Source of the DNA: Bemisia tabaci
Taxonomy: Eukaryota > Arthropoda > Insecta > Hemiptera > Aleyrodidae
Assembly: GCF_918797505.1 (NCBI RefSeq)
Contig: NC_092801.1
Span: 8,866,001-8,930,000 of the forward strand
Direction: 5' to 3'
Length of the DNA stretch: 64,000 nucleotides
Under the pieces are notes generated by a model. The model was not told where the DNA came from. It saw only the letters and a list, made by a program, of their open reading frames with translations, and did not search any database. A program made the translations under genes and the position numbers. This document shows positions 43,197 to 55,500 of this stretch, piece after piece; the stretch's first letter is position 1; each line of letters opens with the position of its first letter.

Positions 43197-43880
43197 TCAC
43201 CGAAAAAAAGGATGCTGTAGTGACATCCCGGATGTTACGGTTGTTAAAAAAATGTGCGATAACACTTGAATGTTGCTGTTAGGTGATTCGATGGACGCCA
43301 TATTTTGTGTCAGAACGGCATGCGAAATATCGCATCAATTGGTTCCATTATTTCAGCTACTCATCATTTCTCTCCAATTTTGAGATCGTAATTCTGTTGT
43401 CAGGAGACTAAGGCACTCACTTACCAATTTTAACAAAGAAATTCAACGTAATAAAGGCGTGGATTTTTTAGAGAGAAAATATCACATTCGAGTGCAGTTT
43501 CGATATCAGTATCGAATGCGATGTTTTCTCTCTAAAAAAAACACGGCTTTATTACGTTGTATTTCTTTGTTAAAATTGGTGAGTGAGTGCTTTAGTTTCC
43601 TGACAACAGAATTGCAATCTCAAAATTGGAGAAAAATGACGAGTAGCTGAAAAAATGGAGCCAATTGATGCGATATATCGCATGCCGTTCTGACACAAAA
43701 TATGGCGTCCATCGAATCACCGTAACACTCTGGCAGTTAACGTAGCATGATCGGATGTAAAAGTAACACCCTAGGACGTTACTTCAACAGCCAAAGTGGT
43801 AATGACACCATCCAAGAGTTGTCGCACGTTGTTTTAACATCCAGGATGTTACTACAGCACCTATTTTTTTTTTTCGGTGA
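43197..43880. mobile_element. L-type foldback split by a family A copy
   Basis: TCACCGAAAAAAAGG followed by GCTGTAGTGACATCCCGGAT at the left is mirrored by ATCCAGGATGTTACTACAGC and TTTTTTTTTTTCGGTGA at the right. Removing A3 (43281-43722) leaves an element built on short GTTAC/GTAAC words. Confidence 0.82.
43281..43722. mobile_element. Foldback MITE, family A copy 3 (nested)
   Basis: AGGTGATTCGATGGACGCCA at the left and TGGCGTCCATCGAATCACC at the right, with arms pairing over about 200 bp and the GATATCAGTATCGAATGCGA centre. Confidence 0.92.
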
Positions 43881-44202
43881 TTGATTTTCGTTTATAATTA
43901 CGGGTCTGTTAAGCTATAGTAACACTTAATAAAAAAAAGTTTGCCTGCATGAAAGTAAGTGTTGTCTTATACGACAAAACGGCCCAAAAATATCGGTGAA
44001 CGCATCATTGGCAAAGGTTATGATCCCATTTTAGTAAATCTGCGCACGACGTTTACGTATTTTTGAGCATCCCAACTCAAAAAGTAAACCATGGTGAATA
44101 CGTAATTTTATTCAGAAAAGTTCCTTCGGCCTCACAACTTTACGCGAAACTCAATGATGGCTACTGTCATAGGGCGCAGGTTTTTTCTTCAGAAAAAAAA
44201 AA

Positions 44203-44702
44203 NNNNNNNNNNNNNNNNNNNNNNNNNNNNNNNNNNNNNNNNNNNNNNNNNNNNNNNNNNNNNNNNNNNNNNNNNNNNNNNNNNNNNNNNNNNNNNNNNN
44301 NNNNNNNNNNNNNNNNNNNNNNNNNNNNNNNNNNNNNNNNNNNNNNNNNNNNNNNNNNNNNNNNNNNNNNNNNNNNNNNNNNNNNNNNNNNNNNNNNNNN
44401 NNNNNNNNNNNNNNNNNNNNNNNNNNNNNNNNNNNNNNNNNNNNNNNNNNNNNNNNNNNNNNNNNNNNNNNNNNNNNNNNNNNNNNNNNNNNNNNNNNNN
44501 NNNNNNNNNNNNNNNNNNNNNNNNNNNNNNNNNNNNNNNNNNNNNNNNNNNNNNNNNNNNNNNNNNNNNNNNNNNNNNNNNNNNNNNNNNNNNNNNNNNN
44601 NNNNNNNNNNNNNNNNNNNNNNNNNNNNNNNNNNNNNNNNNNNNNNNNNNNNNNNNNNNNNNNNNNNNNNNNNNNNNNNNNNNNNNNNNNNNNNNNNNNN
44701 NN
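44203..44702. other. Assembly gap of 500 N
   Basis: Exactly 500 unknown bases, a fixed-size scaffold gap. Open frames that cross it are artefacts. Confidence 1.
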
Positions 44703-44844
44703 AAAATAAGCAACAGTGACTCGGTCCAAGCGTTATATTTTAGTCGGCATGTAAAATTATATTGATAATATGGAAATGGGAAATTAAGAGTGAAGGTGTT
44801 GTTATGGTTGCTCATTTTTAAATGAAATGTTATTACTTTCTCCT

Positions 44845-47103
44845 TTTGAATCATCTTTTTAAATTGTCATTGGTGAATATTTGGTTTTATTTCTATCCTT
44901 AAAATATTCGATGTACAATATACCTTATATATGTATTGGCATTTTTTCTTTTTTTTAATTTTTTCTTTACAAAATTATTACTTCATTTTGAAAACATTTA
45001 TATTTTCAAAACGTGACAAATATTTGTAAAACCTTTTCCAAGCGACATTAATCTCAATAAGCCGCAGTTGTGCCGACAGAAACTGCAAAAATGAATAAAA
45101 GAGAAAACAAGAAGAAAAAATCCAACATGAGTATGTTGGAAAAGCGTGCCGAATAACTGAAATGTTGGACAAATACCTTTTATTTTCACGTCTTTGCTTT
45201 TTGCATCAATTGGTACTTTTTGCTAAATTTGGGAGAAAATATTGATTCATGAACGTTGAATGTAAATTAATTTTAAAGATTCCGTCCAATTATCTTGATT
45301 TTAAGCTGATATGCGGCATTTGCGCACGACCGTGATTTGGGCGAACTGCCGTGCATCGAAATCGCGTTCAGTTAATCTCTTTGGATTTCGAACTGTAACT
45401 TCTCTCCTATTCGGCCGATTTGTACAAATGAGGTCTCTTTTTATTTGTACTTCAACGGAAAGTAAAGAAAAACTCGCTAAATAGACGGAAAACAATTTTT
45501 GAGAAAATTTGGTGGATCCTGGCATCACGGTGAATGGTTAATCGGTTAATCGCCTCGCCGTCTTTTATTGCCTTGCTCGAAACCGGACACCCAAAGCTAT
45601 ATCGCGAGATAACTGTAGTGGTTTAAGTGGATTTCGGCAGGGGCCATGGTTAGTACATAGTATAATGAGTCACGAGGCTCATCACAGATTGCACTTACAG
45701 TGCAAGACGCTCATTGGCTATAGAGTTTTGGCGGGAAAGAAGGTTCTAGAGTTGAGTCCTCCGAGCGTAAGAAAGCTCCTATGAGGTTTCTGTCAAATTG
45801 AATAATACGGTTTTGACAGAAAAATGTTCTCAAGGGTTTCCAATTAGCAGTTCATTAGATTTTTTGGTAAAAGACCACCAGGGCTTGACAGTGTAATGGT
45901 TCAAAGACAAAGAAACGGGTGCGAGGAAAAAAGTATTTGGACGACCCGTTGAATAGCATTGGTTGATCTGTGTGCTGTACTATGGTACATCCGAGTGATT
46001 TCAAAAAGCGAGCCCTACTGGCACGCTTAAAAACCAAGAAGCCCTCAATCTTTAGTTTTAACCCATTTGTACATCGATATTTTAGAGTCAAATACGTCTA
46101 ATTTTGAGCGTTTGGTTGCGCGTACACCTCGCTGCAGCAAAATAAAAGCACAAAATGTGAAAGAAAAGATTGAAGTGCCTTGGAAATCATTAAATTTGAC
46201 ACGGAACCACCAATATTTAAAAAAAAAAAACACATTATATTATTATTCTCCTTTAATAAATTGATACATATTTGTTCCCCATCAATTTAAATGAGAATAA
46301 ATCAATGCAGAGTGTGCAAACATTTCAAAATCAGGAGTTAAAAAACGCTGACTATGCGAGTATTATAAATATTAAAGCCTAACAGAGCGGAACGGCGTGC
46401 TGCCAGTGCGAGAGGCTCACTGCCGCCTACAAACCTAAGTGGATACTTCACGCATTGCACAATGCTTGAAGTATCCACTTAGGTTCGTAGGCGCCAATGC
46501 GCGTTCCGCGCTGGCTGTCCGCCCGCCGTGCGGCGGCGCCTGAAGCAACTATTTCACAACAGAGGTGTTGCACAGTATTATACGAAATTGAACGTATTAA
46601 GAATGGCAGGTATCCTTTAAAAGTACAGATCTTTCCTCGCAAAATAAATCAAGATACTTATCGTACACAGGAAAAGTCTAAGAGCATTTAGCTGAGGCAA
46701 ATAGAGATTTATCCGGCTCAGGTATGACAAGGTGGGAATTTCTTTAAAGATAATTAAGTCCTGTTGTTACACCAAAGAGGTGTACATAGTTTTAGTGAAT
46801 TTTGTCTCATGGAACTGACGCTCCCCCATTTTTACCAAAACTCTCAACTATATATTATCCTCCGTTGGACCAAACAGACAAAACAAAAAAACGAGCAAAC
46901 CCTCATTCTTCCAAGACATTACATATTTTCATCCAAAAACGTCGTGAGCAATTGTCGTTTGTATGTACATGTGGGCCAATTAACTTAGGGTCTCAACTGG
47001 CACGTGGACCAAAAACTCCCGTGCTGAAAAAACGCTTGGACGTATATTACTGGAAAAAACAGGTGCGCGGACAAAAAATCGTTGACGAAATGTCCTATAA
47101 CCT
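44845..47103 (+). mobile_element. Large composite foldback element, family D copy 2
   Basis: It is collinear, in inverse orientation, with 7674-9556. Shared blocks include CATTGGTGAATATTTGGTTT, TAATCTCAATAAGCCGCAGT, GTCTAATTTTGAGCGTTTGG, the 76-bp hairpin, and the end CGTTGACGAAATGTCCT. It carries an extra segment of about 900 bp (about 45119-46034) that copy 1 lacks, and it lies near the assembly gap. Confidence 0.8.
46422..46495. repeat. Hairpin, family C copy 3
   Basis: GCCGCCTACAAACCTAAGTG and the complement around a GCATTGCACAATGC centre. Compared with other copies, AACAGG is replaced by AAGTGG on both arms, so the change is compensated. Confidence 0.9.
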
Positions 47104-47183
47104 TTTACAATCAGTTACATACTATCAGTTCTCTTAGATTAGATTTGAAAAAATTGAAATAAAATAAACGAAATGAGGAGTGA

Positions 47184-47496
47184 CTGGACTTTATTTTGCA
47201 ATTAGGGACTACTATTTGGACCGCGTTAAGCAGAAAGGAACCAAGCCACATCACCTATTGTCAAATATAGTTGGGAAATTCAATTTTTTACGAGAAAAAT
47301 TTCGTACGGATCCCTTCAAAAATTTTACGGAATAAGACTCGTACTTCGGAGAAAATTCACTGAAATCTGTACAAAAATCCGCGCAACCGTTTTCATGTAA
47401 AAAATGTAATTGCCCGATTAAATTTGGCAAAAGCTGATGTGGCTTGGTTCCTTTCTGCTTGACGTGTCCAAATGATAGCTCCATCTTGCAAAATGG
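47184..47496. mobile_element. Foldback MITE, I/J-type copy
   Basis: The outer ends TGGACTTTATTTTGCAATTA and GCTCCATCTTGCAAAATGGA resemble family I. Inner arms GTTAAGCAGAAAGGAACCAA and TTGGTTCCTTTCTGCTTGAC resemble family J. The right end overlaps the start of the next G element. Confidence 0.7.
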
Positions 47497-48045
47497 ACCA
47501 CTAGACAAGGTGCGAATTTAAGCATTCTGATACATGTTTCTTAACCAGAATTTCACGTAGAACACGATTCGCGCAACGAAAATTACTGAAACTAACTCCT
47601 AACGAAGATATTAAAGTTTTTATTTCTCATTGGTTACGAGGAATTTCAACTGCCCGTTCACAAGAAACTCAAAGCTCTACGTGAGTCAAATCGCGCACTA
47701 CAACGGTTTCAGCGAGCTTCTCAATCGAGCTATGTTCATTTCCCACCACGTGTTGTTCAAACGATTAACAATTTGCTATAGCTGAGCCAAAGCGTCATGA
47801 TTGAGGTTGCCAGATTTTTATATTGCAGAGACTGTCATGATAAAGTTTAGCGCTCGATGTGAATCGAGTAGAGCATTGAGTTTTCATGAGCGGGTGGTTT
47901 GAATTCACGCATCAAGAATCATTAAACAGCCTCGTAAGGAGTTGATTTTGGTAATTTTCTTTGTGCGCATCGTGTTTTACGTGAAATTTTGGTTGAAAAA
48001 CATGTATCAGAATGCTGAAATTCATACCTTGTCTGGTGGTCCATT
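47492..48045. mobile_element. Foldback MITE, family G copy 4
   Basis: AATGGACCACTAGACAAGG at the left and CCTTGTCTGGTGGTCCATT at the right; it is closely similar to copy 1 throughout. Confidence 0.9.
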
Positions 48046-48489
48046 GGGTCAAACTAGGCGACATGAAAGGCAGTTTGGCTGTTTTCGCGTAAATTAGCCC
48101 AATGAACCATTTCATAACTAAAGTCATTTTCATTTACACGGGACTAACTTTTGTCCACTTTGTTTGATAGTTGCAGAACGCAAGATTGGAAGCGAAGGGC
48201 CTGCCATTTACGATGATGCGACGTCGACGAACAAGCTATAAGCCGTATTAAGAACTTTATTTTCTATCTTCATAACTGTCTAAATGTCTTGAATTTTGTC
48301 TTGATTTTGTTCTCCCATTCATTCTCATCTCACGAAACCTCATCGTACGAGCGCCATATAAAATATTGCGAGATACAAGTAAAAACCCGACACATCTCAT
48401 GGGACAAAGATTTTTACATCATTTCGAAGTAAATCATAAGAAAAAGTAAATGAAGGCATCTTTAGTTTATCTTGTTAGGGAAATGGGCC

Positions 48490-48751
48490 AGTACTGCCGT
48501 GCGAAGGAAGAACGCCGTATGAACTTTAGAGAGTTGCCAAATTTCCTTCAATAAAATGTTTATTTTTGAGGAATGTTACGGATATTTCTCCTTGAAATTT
48601 TCAGGAACTTAATGTGAAATTGCAAACAACATTATCCAGAAAATTGGATGATAAATATTTTTAAGTTTACCAGGAGAATTGTGTTTTGGAAATGAAAATG
48701 TGGCGACACCTGAAGGTTTATAAGGCGTTTTCCCTCAGCACGACGGAGTAA
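48490..48751. mobile_element. Foldback MITE, family K copy
   Basis: TACTGCCGTGCGAAGGAAGA at the left and GGCGTTTTCCCTCAGCACGA at the right, flanked by TA on both sides. This uninterrupted copy is the template that shows what is inserted in the copy at 36332-37390. Confidence 0.88.
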
Positions 48752-49928
48752 ATATATTTCAAATTGCACATAGTGTAAAATGCATTTCGTTTTCTCTGTC
48801 ATCGGAACAAAATGCTGCGTAAAATACGATTAATAAAACTAAAAGATCGAGTTCAACATTTTTTCCAAAGATTAATATTTTCAATTTTGTTGTTGCATTA
48901 GAACATATGACATGATTCAGTGATTCACTTGTTTTTACTATCGATGGAAGATGGAAAATTCCGTTAATTTAATGCGATTTTTTCATGTGTCTTCTTTCAT
49001 TTTGTTCCATAGCTTTGAGAATTCTCACGAAACAAAAATATGCACGTTGAAATTTCCCCTTCACTCGTGTCAATACTCAACAGACCTTTTATACATTCCA
49101 ACCGAATCTGATGTTTTCTAAAATTGTACCCTTAAGTGATGCCACCTATTTTTATTTTAACTTTTCAAAATTGATTGAGCATTTTTCCCCAAATTATTTT
49201 GATTAAACTTGAAGGTTTCATAAATTCCGTGTGACTCATTATTTGTGAGATGAGTTCAATGCTACTCGAAGTAAATACAGTTTACAGTACAAGATTCGAA
49301 CATTTTCAAACTTTTTTGAAAAAAAAATCGTCAAACAGAAAAAAATATTTAAATGAATGATTAGAATTTTATTTATGACATCTATAGGACTAAGTATTCT
49401 GATTGAACAATAAACACGGTGAAAAGCACGTTATGAATGTTTCTAGGAGTTAAACTCCCCAAAACATGTTACAGCTGCAGTTTTTGTTTTCTCTTTTTCA
49501 TGTTTGAACTTTTTACAAAAATAAATGCGACTTCTGTCCTAGCTATGGGTTGGCTCCGACATTCCTTTTTTTGAAACGCCTAAAAATATACAAAATATAA
49601 AATTCAGTGTACAAAATTTGGGAATAATTTCCTCACAGTGGATTGAGTCAATGGAGAGGTGGGACAAAATTTGGAAACTTTAAACGCTTATAACTCCGTT
49701 CATACAAAACTTTAAGGTCCCGGAAGTGGTTCCACTGATTTCCTCGTGAAATCGTCTACATTTAACATCCCTTGAAATGTAAAATGTGATGAAATAAATA
49801 CCAAAATGTGCTGTTTTAGTAAACAATGGCATGTCCAACCTCTATAATTGACTCGATCCACCGTGCGGCTGAACAAAGCTGTTTGAGAAACAATGGTGGG
49901 GTAGGTTCTCCAGAAACCAAGCGCTTCT
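48752..49928. other. Intergenic stretch, nothing recognised
   Basis: AT-rich sequence; neither exons nor shared repeats were noticed. The open frames between 49712 and 50050 overlap the next foldback and are not supported. Confidence 0.45.
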
Positions 49929-50191
49929 GCGGGTTGATTATTGAAATTGATAGACAAAGCTTTAGACAAAGAAGACAAAAAGGATATGAAGGGATCCTAT
50001 TGGAAGAAGCTGGTGGTCGCAATGGACATAGAAGGTATGTAATAGACTAACCCGCGAGGGATCCTATATTTAGTCCATCGTTTTCTCCCTTAGTCTAAAG
50101 GAGCCACCCGTTTCAACCAATAGGATCGCTCCATACTTCCTATGTCTTTTTTGTCTATTGCTTTGTCTATCAATTTCAAAAATCAGCCCGC
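49929..50191. mobile_element. Foldback MITE, family O copy 2
   Basis: GCGGGTTGATTATTGAAATT and GATAGACAAAGC at the left mirror GCTTTGTCTATCAATTTCAA and AATCAGCCCGC at the right. Close to copy 1 at 40301-40579. Confidence 0.92.
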
Positions 50192-51072
50192 TGATAAATA
50201 TTTTTAATCCTCAATTTCCCACCATCATCACATTAATATGTGGGCATGACTAGAAACCCTCAAATTTAAGTTAAGCTAGAAGAGTAAGTTTTATGAAATA
50301 AAGTTTAATTCATATTGAACACCAACATTTTGGTACATTTAACCTATTTTTATCTTTTCCATTGCAAGCTGGTAAAAACCCAGGCACTTTAAAAATATAC
50401 CCGTACTTATTAAACCTACGTCCTTAAAACTTAGGCAGACCTGATTATGTTTTGCTAATCTGTGAGATTTTATCTATCTATTTTGCGACGAACATTAAAG
50501 ATCATCAACAGTGCAAAATCAAAGACGAGTCTTACATTCACGCAACGGTAAAGTCAATATTTCTTCGAAGGAAGAGATTGAATTATGATTGTTATACCAG
50601 TATGAATTTGTTCAAAGTTTGAATTATGAAACCGCTATTTCAGGCTCATTTGAAGAGCATCGTATGTGCCATTAAACATCTGGCTGTCACTACATGCAGA
50701 TAGAATGAGCTAGGAATGGCTCCTTATTGCAAAATGTATTCCTCGAGTTGAAAAATCTTGAATAGAAAAACGAGCTGAAGCCAAAGAAACCACCTTTCAC
50801 CCTCTTCATTCGTCAGAGTAACACTTTACACAGGTTACTCGAGGAGTGACTTGGAGTAAGCAATAAGATGGAAGAAACTAAGGCAAGGATGTCACTACCG
50901 CGGTGAATGACGTCAAAGACCGAATTTTTCAAAGCGCGATATCTCAGTTAATATTGAACGTAAAAAGTTGCTGTTTGGGCGTATCCTAATATTTTAGCTG
51001 ATCGACAAGGATAGAGCACCAAAACACTTAAGGAACGTGAATCAGAGTGCATAAATTCGTACCTTGTCCACT
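50192..51072. other. Intergenic stretch, nothing recognised
   Basis: AT-rich sequence without exons. A short TTCGTACCTTGTCCACT piece at 51056-51072 resembles the end of a G element. Confidence 0.4.
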
Positions 51073-51564
51073 CTGCCTTGCTGAGGAAGCACGCTGTATG
51101 GACCTCCATGCGTTGCCAACTTTCTTTCGATAAAAACCGAATTTGCTGGGAAAATTGAACGGAGTCAAACAGAAAGAAACCAAGCCACATCGGGATCGAA
51201 CCGAGAAAAAGAGGTTTAAAGTTTGGCTCCTGCATAAGACTCAATGTAAAAGATAAACTTCAAGTTCAATTTCTATAAAATTTGCTCCAACAAAAACTTT
51301 GAATTTTTGGCGATAGATAGTAGAGCAGTGGTTGAGTCCAAAACCACTCATAACTCAATTTTTACCAAAATGTAGGTTGGTTCCTTTCTGCTTAACTCAG
51401 TCCAATTGTGAATATTTTTCCTCAAAATTTTCAGACAGTAATGTTTGTATTATGATCTAAATCTGAAATATTTAAGGAAATCTATTCTCCAAAAATATAC
51501 ATTTTTTCGGAGGAAATTAGGCACCTCTCGAATGTTTATACGGCGTTCTTCCTTAGTACGGCAG
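51073..51564. mobile_element. Family K foldback split by a family J element
   Basis: CTGCCTTGCTGAGGAAGCAC at the left and CGGCGTTCTTCCTTAGTACG at the right; K continues on both sides of J3 (AAAATTG, then AATTGTGAATATTTTTCCTC). Confidence 0.85.
51158..51403. mobile_element. Foldback MITE, family J copy 3, with 5-bp duplication
   Basis: AACGGAGTCAAACAGAAAG at the left and CTTTCTGCTTAACTCAGTCC at the right. AATTG is duplicated at 51153-51157 and 51404-51408; the K copies elsewhere have a single AATTG here, which shows the empty site. Confidence 0.88.
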
Positions 51565-51569
51565 TACTG

Positions 51570-51804
51570 CACTGGAAAAAAAAAGTTGCTTGGATCTGGA
51601 GTCCAGACTATCAAAAACATTGACAAGAAAAAAAAAAACTCTTGATTCACCCGGACTTTTTGCTTACATCAAAAGGAAATTCATGTAAATCAAGAGGCTC
51701 GGCTCTTCGATTCAATGAAATGTCGGATTGAATCAAAAATATTTTTTCTTGTCAATGTTTTTATGAGTCTGGACTCGAGATCCAAGCGATCTAGTTTTCC
51801 AGTG
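51570..51804. mobile_element. Foldback element with L-type ends, CTTGGATCTGGAGTCCAGAC arms
   Basis: CACTGGAAAAAAAAAGTTGC at the left and CTAGTTTTCCAGTG at the right, with arms also pairing over AACATTGACAAGAAAAAA and TTTTTTCTTGTCAATGTT. Confidence 0.85.
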
Positions 51805-51929
51805 TGGTCCATTGACTCTGCTCCCTCTGAACACTCAGACTGAGAAAACTACCGAGCGAGACGTAAGTTTTTCACCTATTTGCTAAAATTTTACGAGTAT
51901 ATCCGCTTGGTTTTTTTTTAAAATTTTTT

Positions 51930-52295
51930 GGTCATTTTTTCAGCTAATAATCATGTGTCTCGAATTTTGAGATCTCAATTCTGTTGTCAGGAGACTAGAG
52001 CACTCACTCACCAATTTTAACAAAGAAATTCAACGTAATAAAGGCGTGGTTTTTTGAGAGAGAAAATATCGCATTCGATACTGATATCAAAACTGTACTC
52101 GAATGCGATATTTTCTCTCGAAAAAAACCACGCCTTTATTGCGTTGAATTTCTTCATTAAAATTGGTGAGTGCTTTAGTCTCCTGACAACAGAATTGCGA
52201 TCTCAAAATTGGAAAAATGACGAGTAGCTGAAAAAATGGAACCAATTGATGCGATATGTTGCATGCCGTTCTGACACAAAATATCGAATCACCTT
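51930..52295. mobile_element. Foldback MITE, family A copy 4, left end truncated
   Basis: The right arm is complete to CGAATCACCTTAA; the left arm begins only at TTTTTTCAGCTA, so the outer 100 or so bases are missing. The usual GATACTGATATCAAAAC centre is present. It ends 36 bp downstream of the stop codon end of the minus-strand gene. Confidence 0.88.
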
Positions 52296-52330
52296 AACCA
52301 ACATGCCTCACGTCGATCCTGGATAAGTCC

Positions 52331-52521
52331 CTAGGGATTTTTCCTCGCGCGGAGCTTGCGTAATTTCTCCTGTCTCAGTCTCGCCTCGCGTTGTCTGGCG
52401 TAGATAGCAGCGTTCAACACATTGCGGATGCCCGTAATGGCATAACGGCAGGTGAGTGCGTAGCTGCTTCTGTGTCCGGAACCATCGATTGGGGTGAGAC
52501 AATAGCACATTGGGAAATACT
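52331..52521 (-). CDS. Cysteine-rich gene, terminal exon
   Basis: The acceptor is TTTTTCTACGCAG just before 52521 on the minus strand. The exon reads YFPMCYCLTPIDGSGHRSSY, then ALTCRYAITGIRNVLNAAIY and the basic helix, ending in TAG (52331-52333). The first two bases complete the Glu codon started in the preceding exon. Confidence 0.78.
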
Positions 52522-55500
52522 CTGCGTAGAAAAAGAAATTAGAAAATAACATCAGAAAATTCGGCTCGAAATGTATGTAACAAGGTGGCAAAATAGTGCT
52601 GGGTTCGCACTATTTGGCGCACTGAGAAAAACCATGGCTTAAAAACCAATTGGACGTATCTATGCTAAAAGGAACTACACTGCCGTGCTAAGGAAAAATG
52701 CCGTATGAGCATTCAGACGTTGCCAAGTTTCCTCTGATAAAAATCGAATTTCCTGGGAAAATTGCGAATATTATTTTCCAAAATTCTCAGACAATTTTGA
52801 ACGCAATTTAATCTAAAAAATCTGAAAACTTTGAGAGAAAATATGCATGAATGTTGTCAAAAATATATGCTTTATGAAGGGATATTTGGCAACTCTCTAA
52901 TGTTCATACGGCGTTCTTCCTTAGCACGGCAGTTTAGCATAGGGTTTGCGTACAACATAGTTCATTTTAGCATAAATACGTCCAATTAGTGGTTCATATG
53001 GATCACCACTAATACATATAGTAATAAAGGCAACAAACATTAATAGCACATATACCTTAATGATGGTACGAGATACCTTAGTATGCTGCGGTGCTAAGGA
53101 AGAACGCCGTATGAGCTTTCAGACGTTGTTACATTTCCTGTGATAATGCTTGGATTTTCCAAGACACCTGTGGTTATTTATCTTCCAATCTTACAGTGAA
53201 TTTTATATATAATTTGATTTAAAGTATCTGAAAATTTCAGGGAAAAATATTCTTAAATATGTTCAAAAATACAGATTTTATCGGGAGAGACTTGGCAACA
53301 TTGGCGTGGTGTGCTTTGCGATATATCGATTGTTATGTCATTTACACTTATGGAAAAGGATCGATAATCAGGGCGTTCGCAGCGAACACCTTGGTGATCG
53401 ATTCTTTACCATAGGTTTAAATGACAGAACAGCGATAGATCGCAAAGCACGCCACGCCACTGCTTGGCAACAAGTGAATGTCCATACACCGTTTTTCCTT
53501 AGCAGGGCAGTCTAGGGATGAAGAAAGACCTCTGCTGAACTTATGTGCGTGTTTTTGATTTTTTCGAAGACACTTAGAGGGGGAGGCTGTAAACTGCCAC
53601 CCATTTCCTGGAAACATGGACAACTGCCCCCCGTATAAATTTGAAAACTGCCACCCGACTCGACAACTGCCCCCCGTGTAAATTTGACAACTGCCACCGG
53701 TAGTGACAACTGCCACCCGTTGAAATTTGACCAAGGAGCGCGATTGAGCGGGGTCGCACAGTTTACCAAACTTTCCTTCACACTTGGACAGGCTGAGGAC
53801 TGTCTACTGAAAATCAACACATGATAAGAAATTGAGCAGTGTCTGTGATGATTTTTAATAGGCGTGTTTAAAAGTTATTTTTTAATACAATTTTTTTAAA
53901 ATTTTTTAATATGGTGAAAAGAGGTCAATGGGCTCTTTGTTAGTTGAAAGTAGTGAAAAATTGTAAAAAGTATTTTTACAGTAATTGGCAGTATTTTTAT
54001 AGTAAAAAATAGTTAAAAGTAGTAAAATTTTAGTAAAATTACAGTCAAAGAGTACATCACTACTAGGAGCTTTTTTCATATTTTGGCATTACTCTTAGTT
54101 GAAAGTAGTGAAAAATTGTAAAAAGTATTTTTACAGTAATTTACAGTATATTTTTATAGTAAAAAATAGTTAAAAGTAGTAACATTTTAGTAAAATTACA
54201 GTCAAAGAGTACATCACTACTAGGAGCTTTTTTCATCATTTGGCATTACTTTTGTTATTCTTTTTTTTCTTTTTTACCTTCTGAACTTTCTTCTGACTTT
54301 TACCTTCTTTCTTTTTGGTGAGGTTGGTGGGATTTTTGGCGAATTTAGTGGAAATTCTTTTCATGAAGTCATAAAGGGACATCACTTCGCCTTCTTTGTT
54401 GGGGATTTTTTCATCAAATCGCTTGATGACAGCATCCACCCACTTACTTTTTTTCTTTACCTGGGATCTCCGAAAATCTCTAAATGTCCGCTTCGACCCT
54501 CTGTGCGCCGAAATTCATGTGGGTGGCAGTTGTCAAATTTACACGGGTGGCAGTTTTCACTACCGGTGGCAGTTTTCAAATTTATACGGGTGGCACTTTT
54601 CATACAAATTTCTTGAAAACTGCCACCCGGGTGGCAGTTTGCCGTCGCCCCTTAGAGGTTGCGACTAGCGATTGGCTAGCGCATTGGACGATCGCCGATG
54701 CGATCAAAGTTCGATCCTGGCGGCTAATGCCTGATTTTTAACGAGTTTCAAAATTTCCAACCCAAAGATTTGATCAATATAACCCAGGAACAAAACTAAC
54801 CAACAAATCGACGGTGTAAGTCGGCAATCGCATAACTCGTTTGCGGTGTCTGAAAATCTCCGCCTCTAAGTTATTTTTTTAGAGGAGAACAAATTGACAT
54901 GATTCCTTGAAGTTTTTGCAGAATTTTCTTCGCATAGAGAAGAAAAATCACTGGAGTTTTCAAGAATAGCCGTTGAGTAGTTTCTCGCTTAAAAAATAAA
55001 GTGTGATAGGAAGTCTGCGACGTCGCAAATCGAGTTATGTGATTGCCGACTTACACCGTCGAAATATTAATCGTACGTATAGGTTACTTGATGCTCTCCT
55101 ACCCATATTTACACAAAATTCCGGTTACTTTTTCTCACTGTGTAGATGTTAAAAATAAAACTATCATGGCGTAAAATAGTTGGAAGAAGCTAGACGTTGC
55201 AAAAATACTGATAGAAATTCGCCCTTTAGTGGATCATTTTAATGAATTTAACTGTTGGCAAGTATCATTGATATTTGATTTGATGGTGAGTGAAAATGAA
55301 ATGCTTGCAATGATACAGAATTAATGTGGAACTACCTCGAAATAAGAAATCACAGTTGCCTCTAGTGATGAAACCGCATCTTTTGTGAAGCCATGTAACC
55401 GGGCTGTAGTGGCCATATTTCGTGTAGAACTCATCGATAGACTTGGTGACATCTGCGCACTCCTTATTGCAAATGTCGTGGACGTCTTCAGACTTGTCGA

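Larger units (their letters stand above)
53581..54650. mobile_element. Element Z: 1.07 kb, 8-bp duplication, reiterated-word arms
   Basis: The duplication CTTAGAGG is at 53573-53580 and 54651-54658. The inverted ends are GGGAGGCTGTAAACTGCCAC and GTGGCAGTTTGCCGTCGCCC. Both arms repeat the word AACTGCCACCCGTATAAATT (or the complement) four to six times with small changes. Inside are a 155-bp tandem duplication (53942-54250) and a lysine-rich open frame. The superfamily is not assigned: 8-bp duplications fit hAT, P or Merlin-like elements. Confidence 0.88.

Noticed and set aside
44063..44854. Long open frames spanning the N run
   Set aside because: They are created by unknown bases and have no sequence support.
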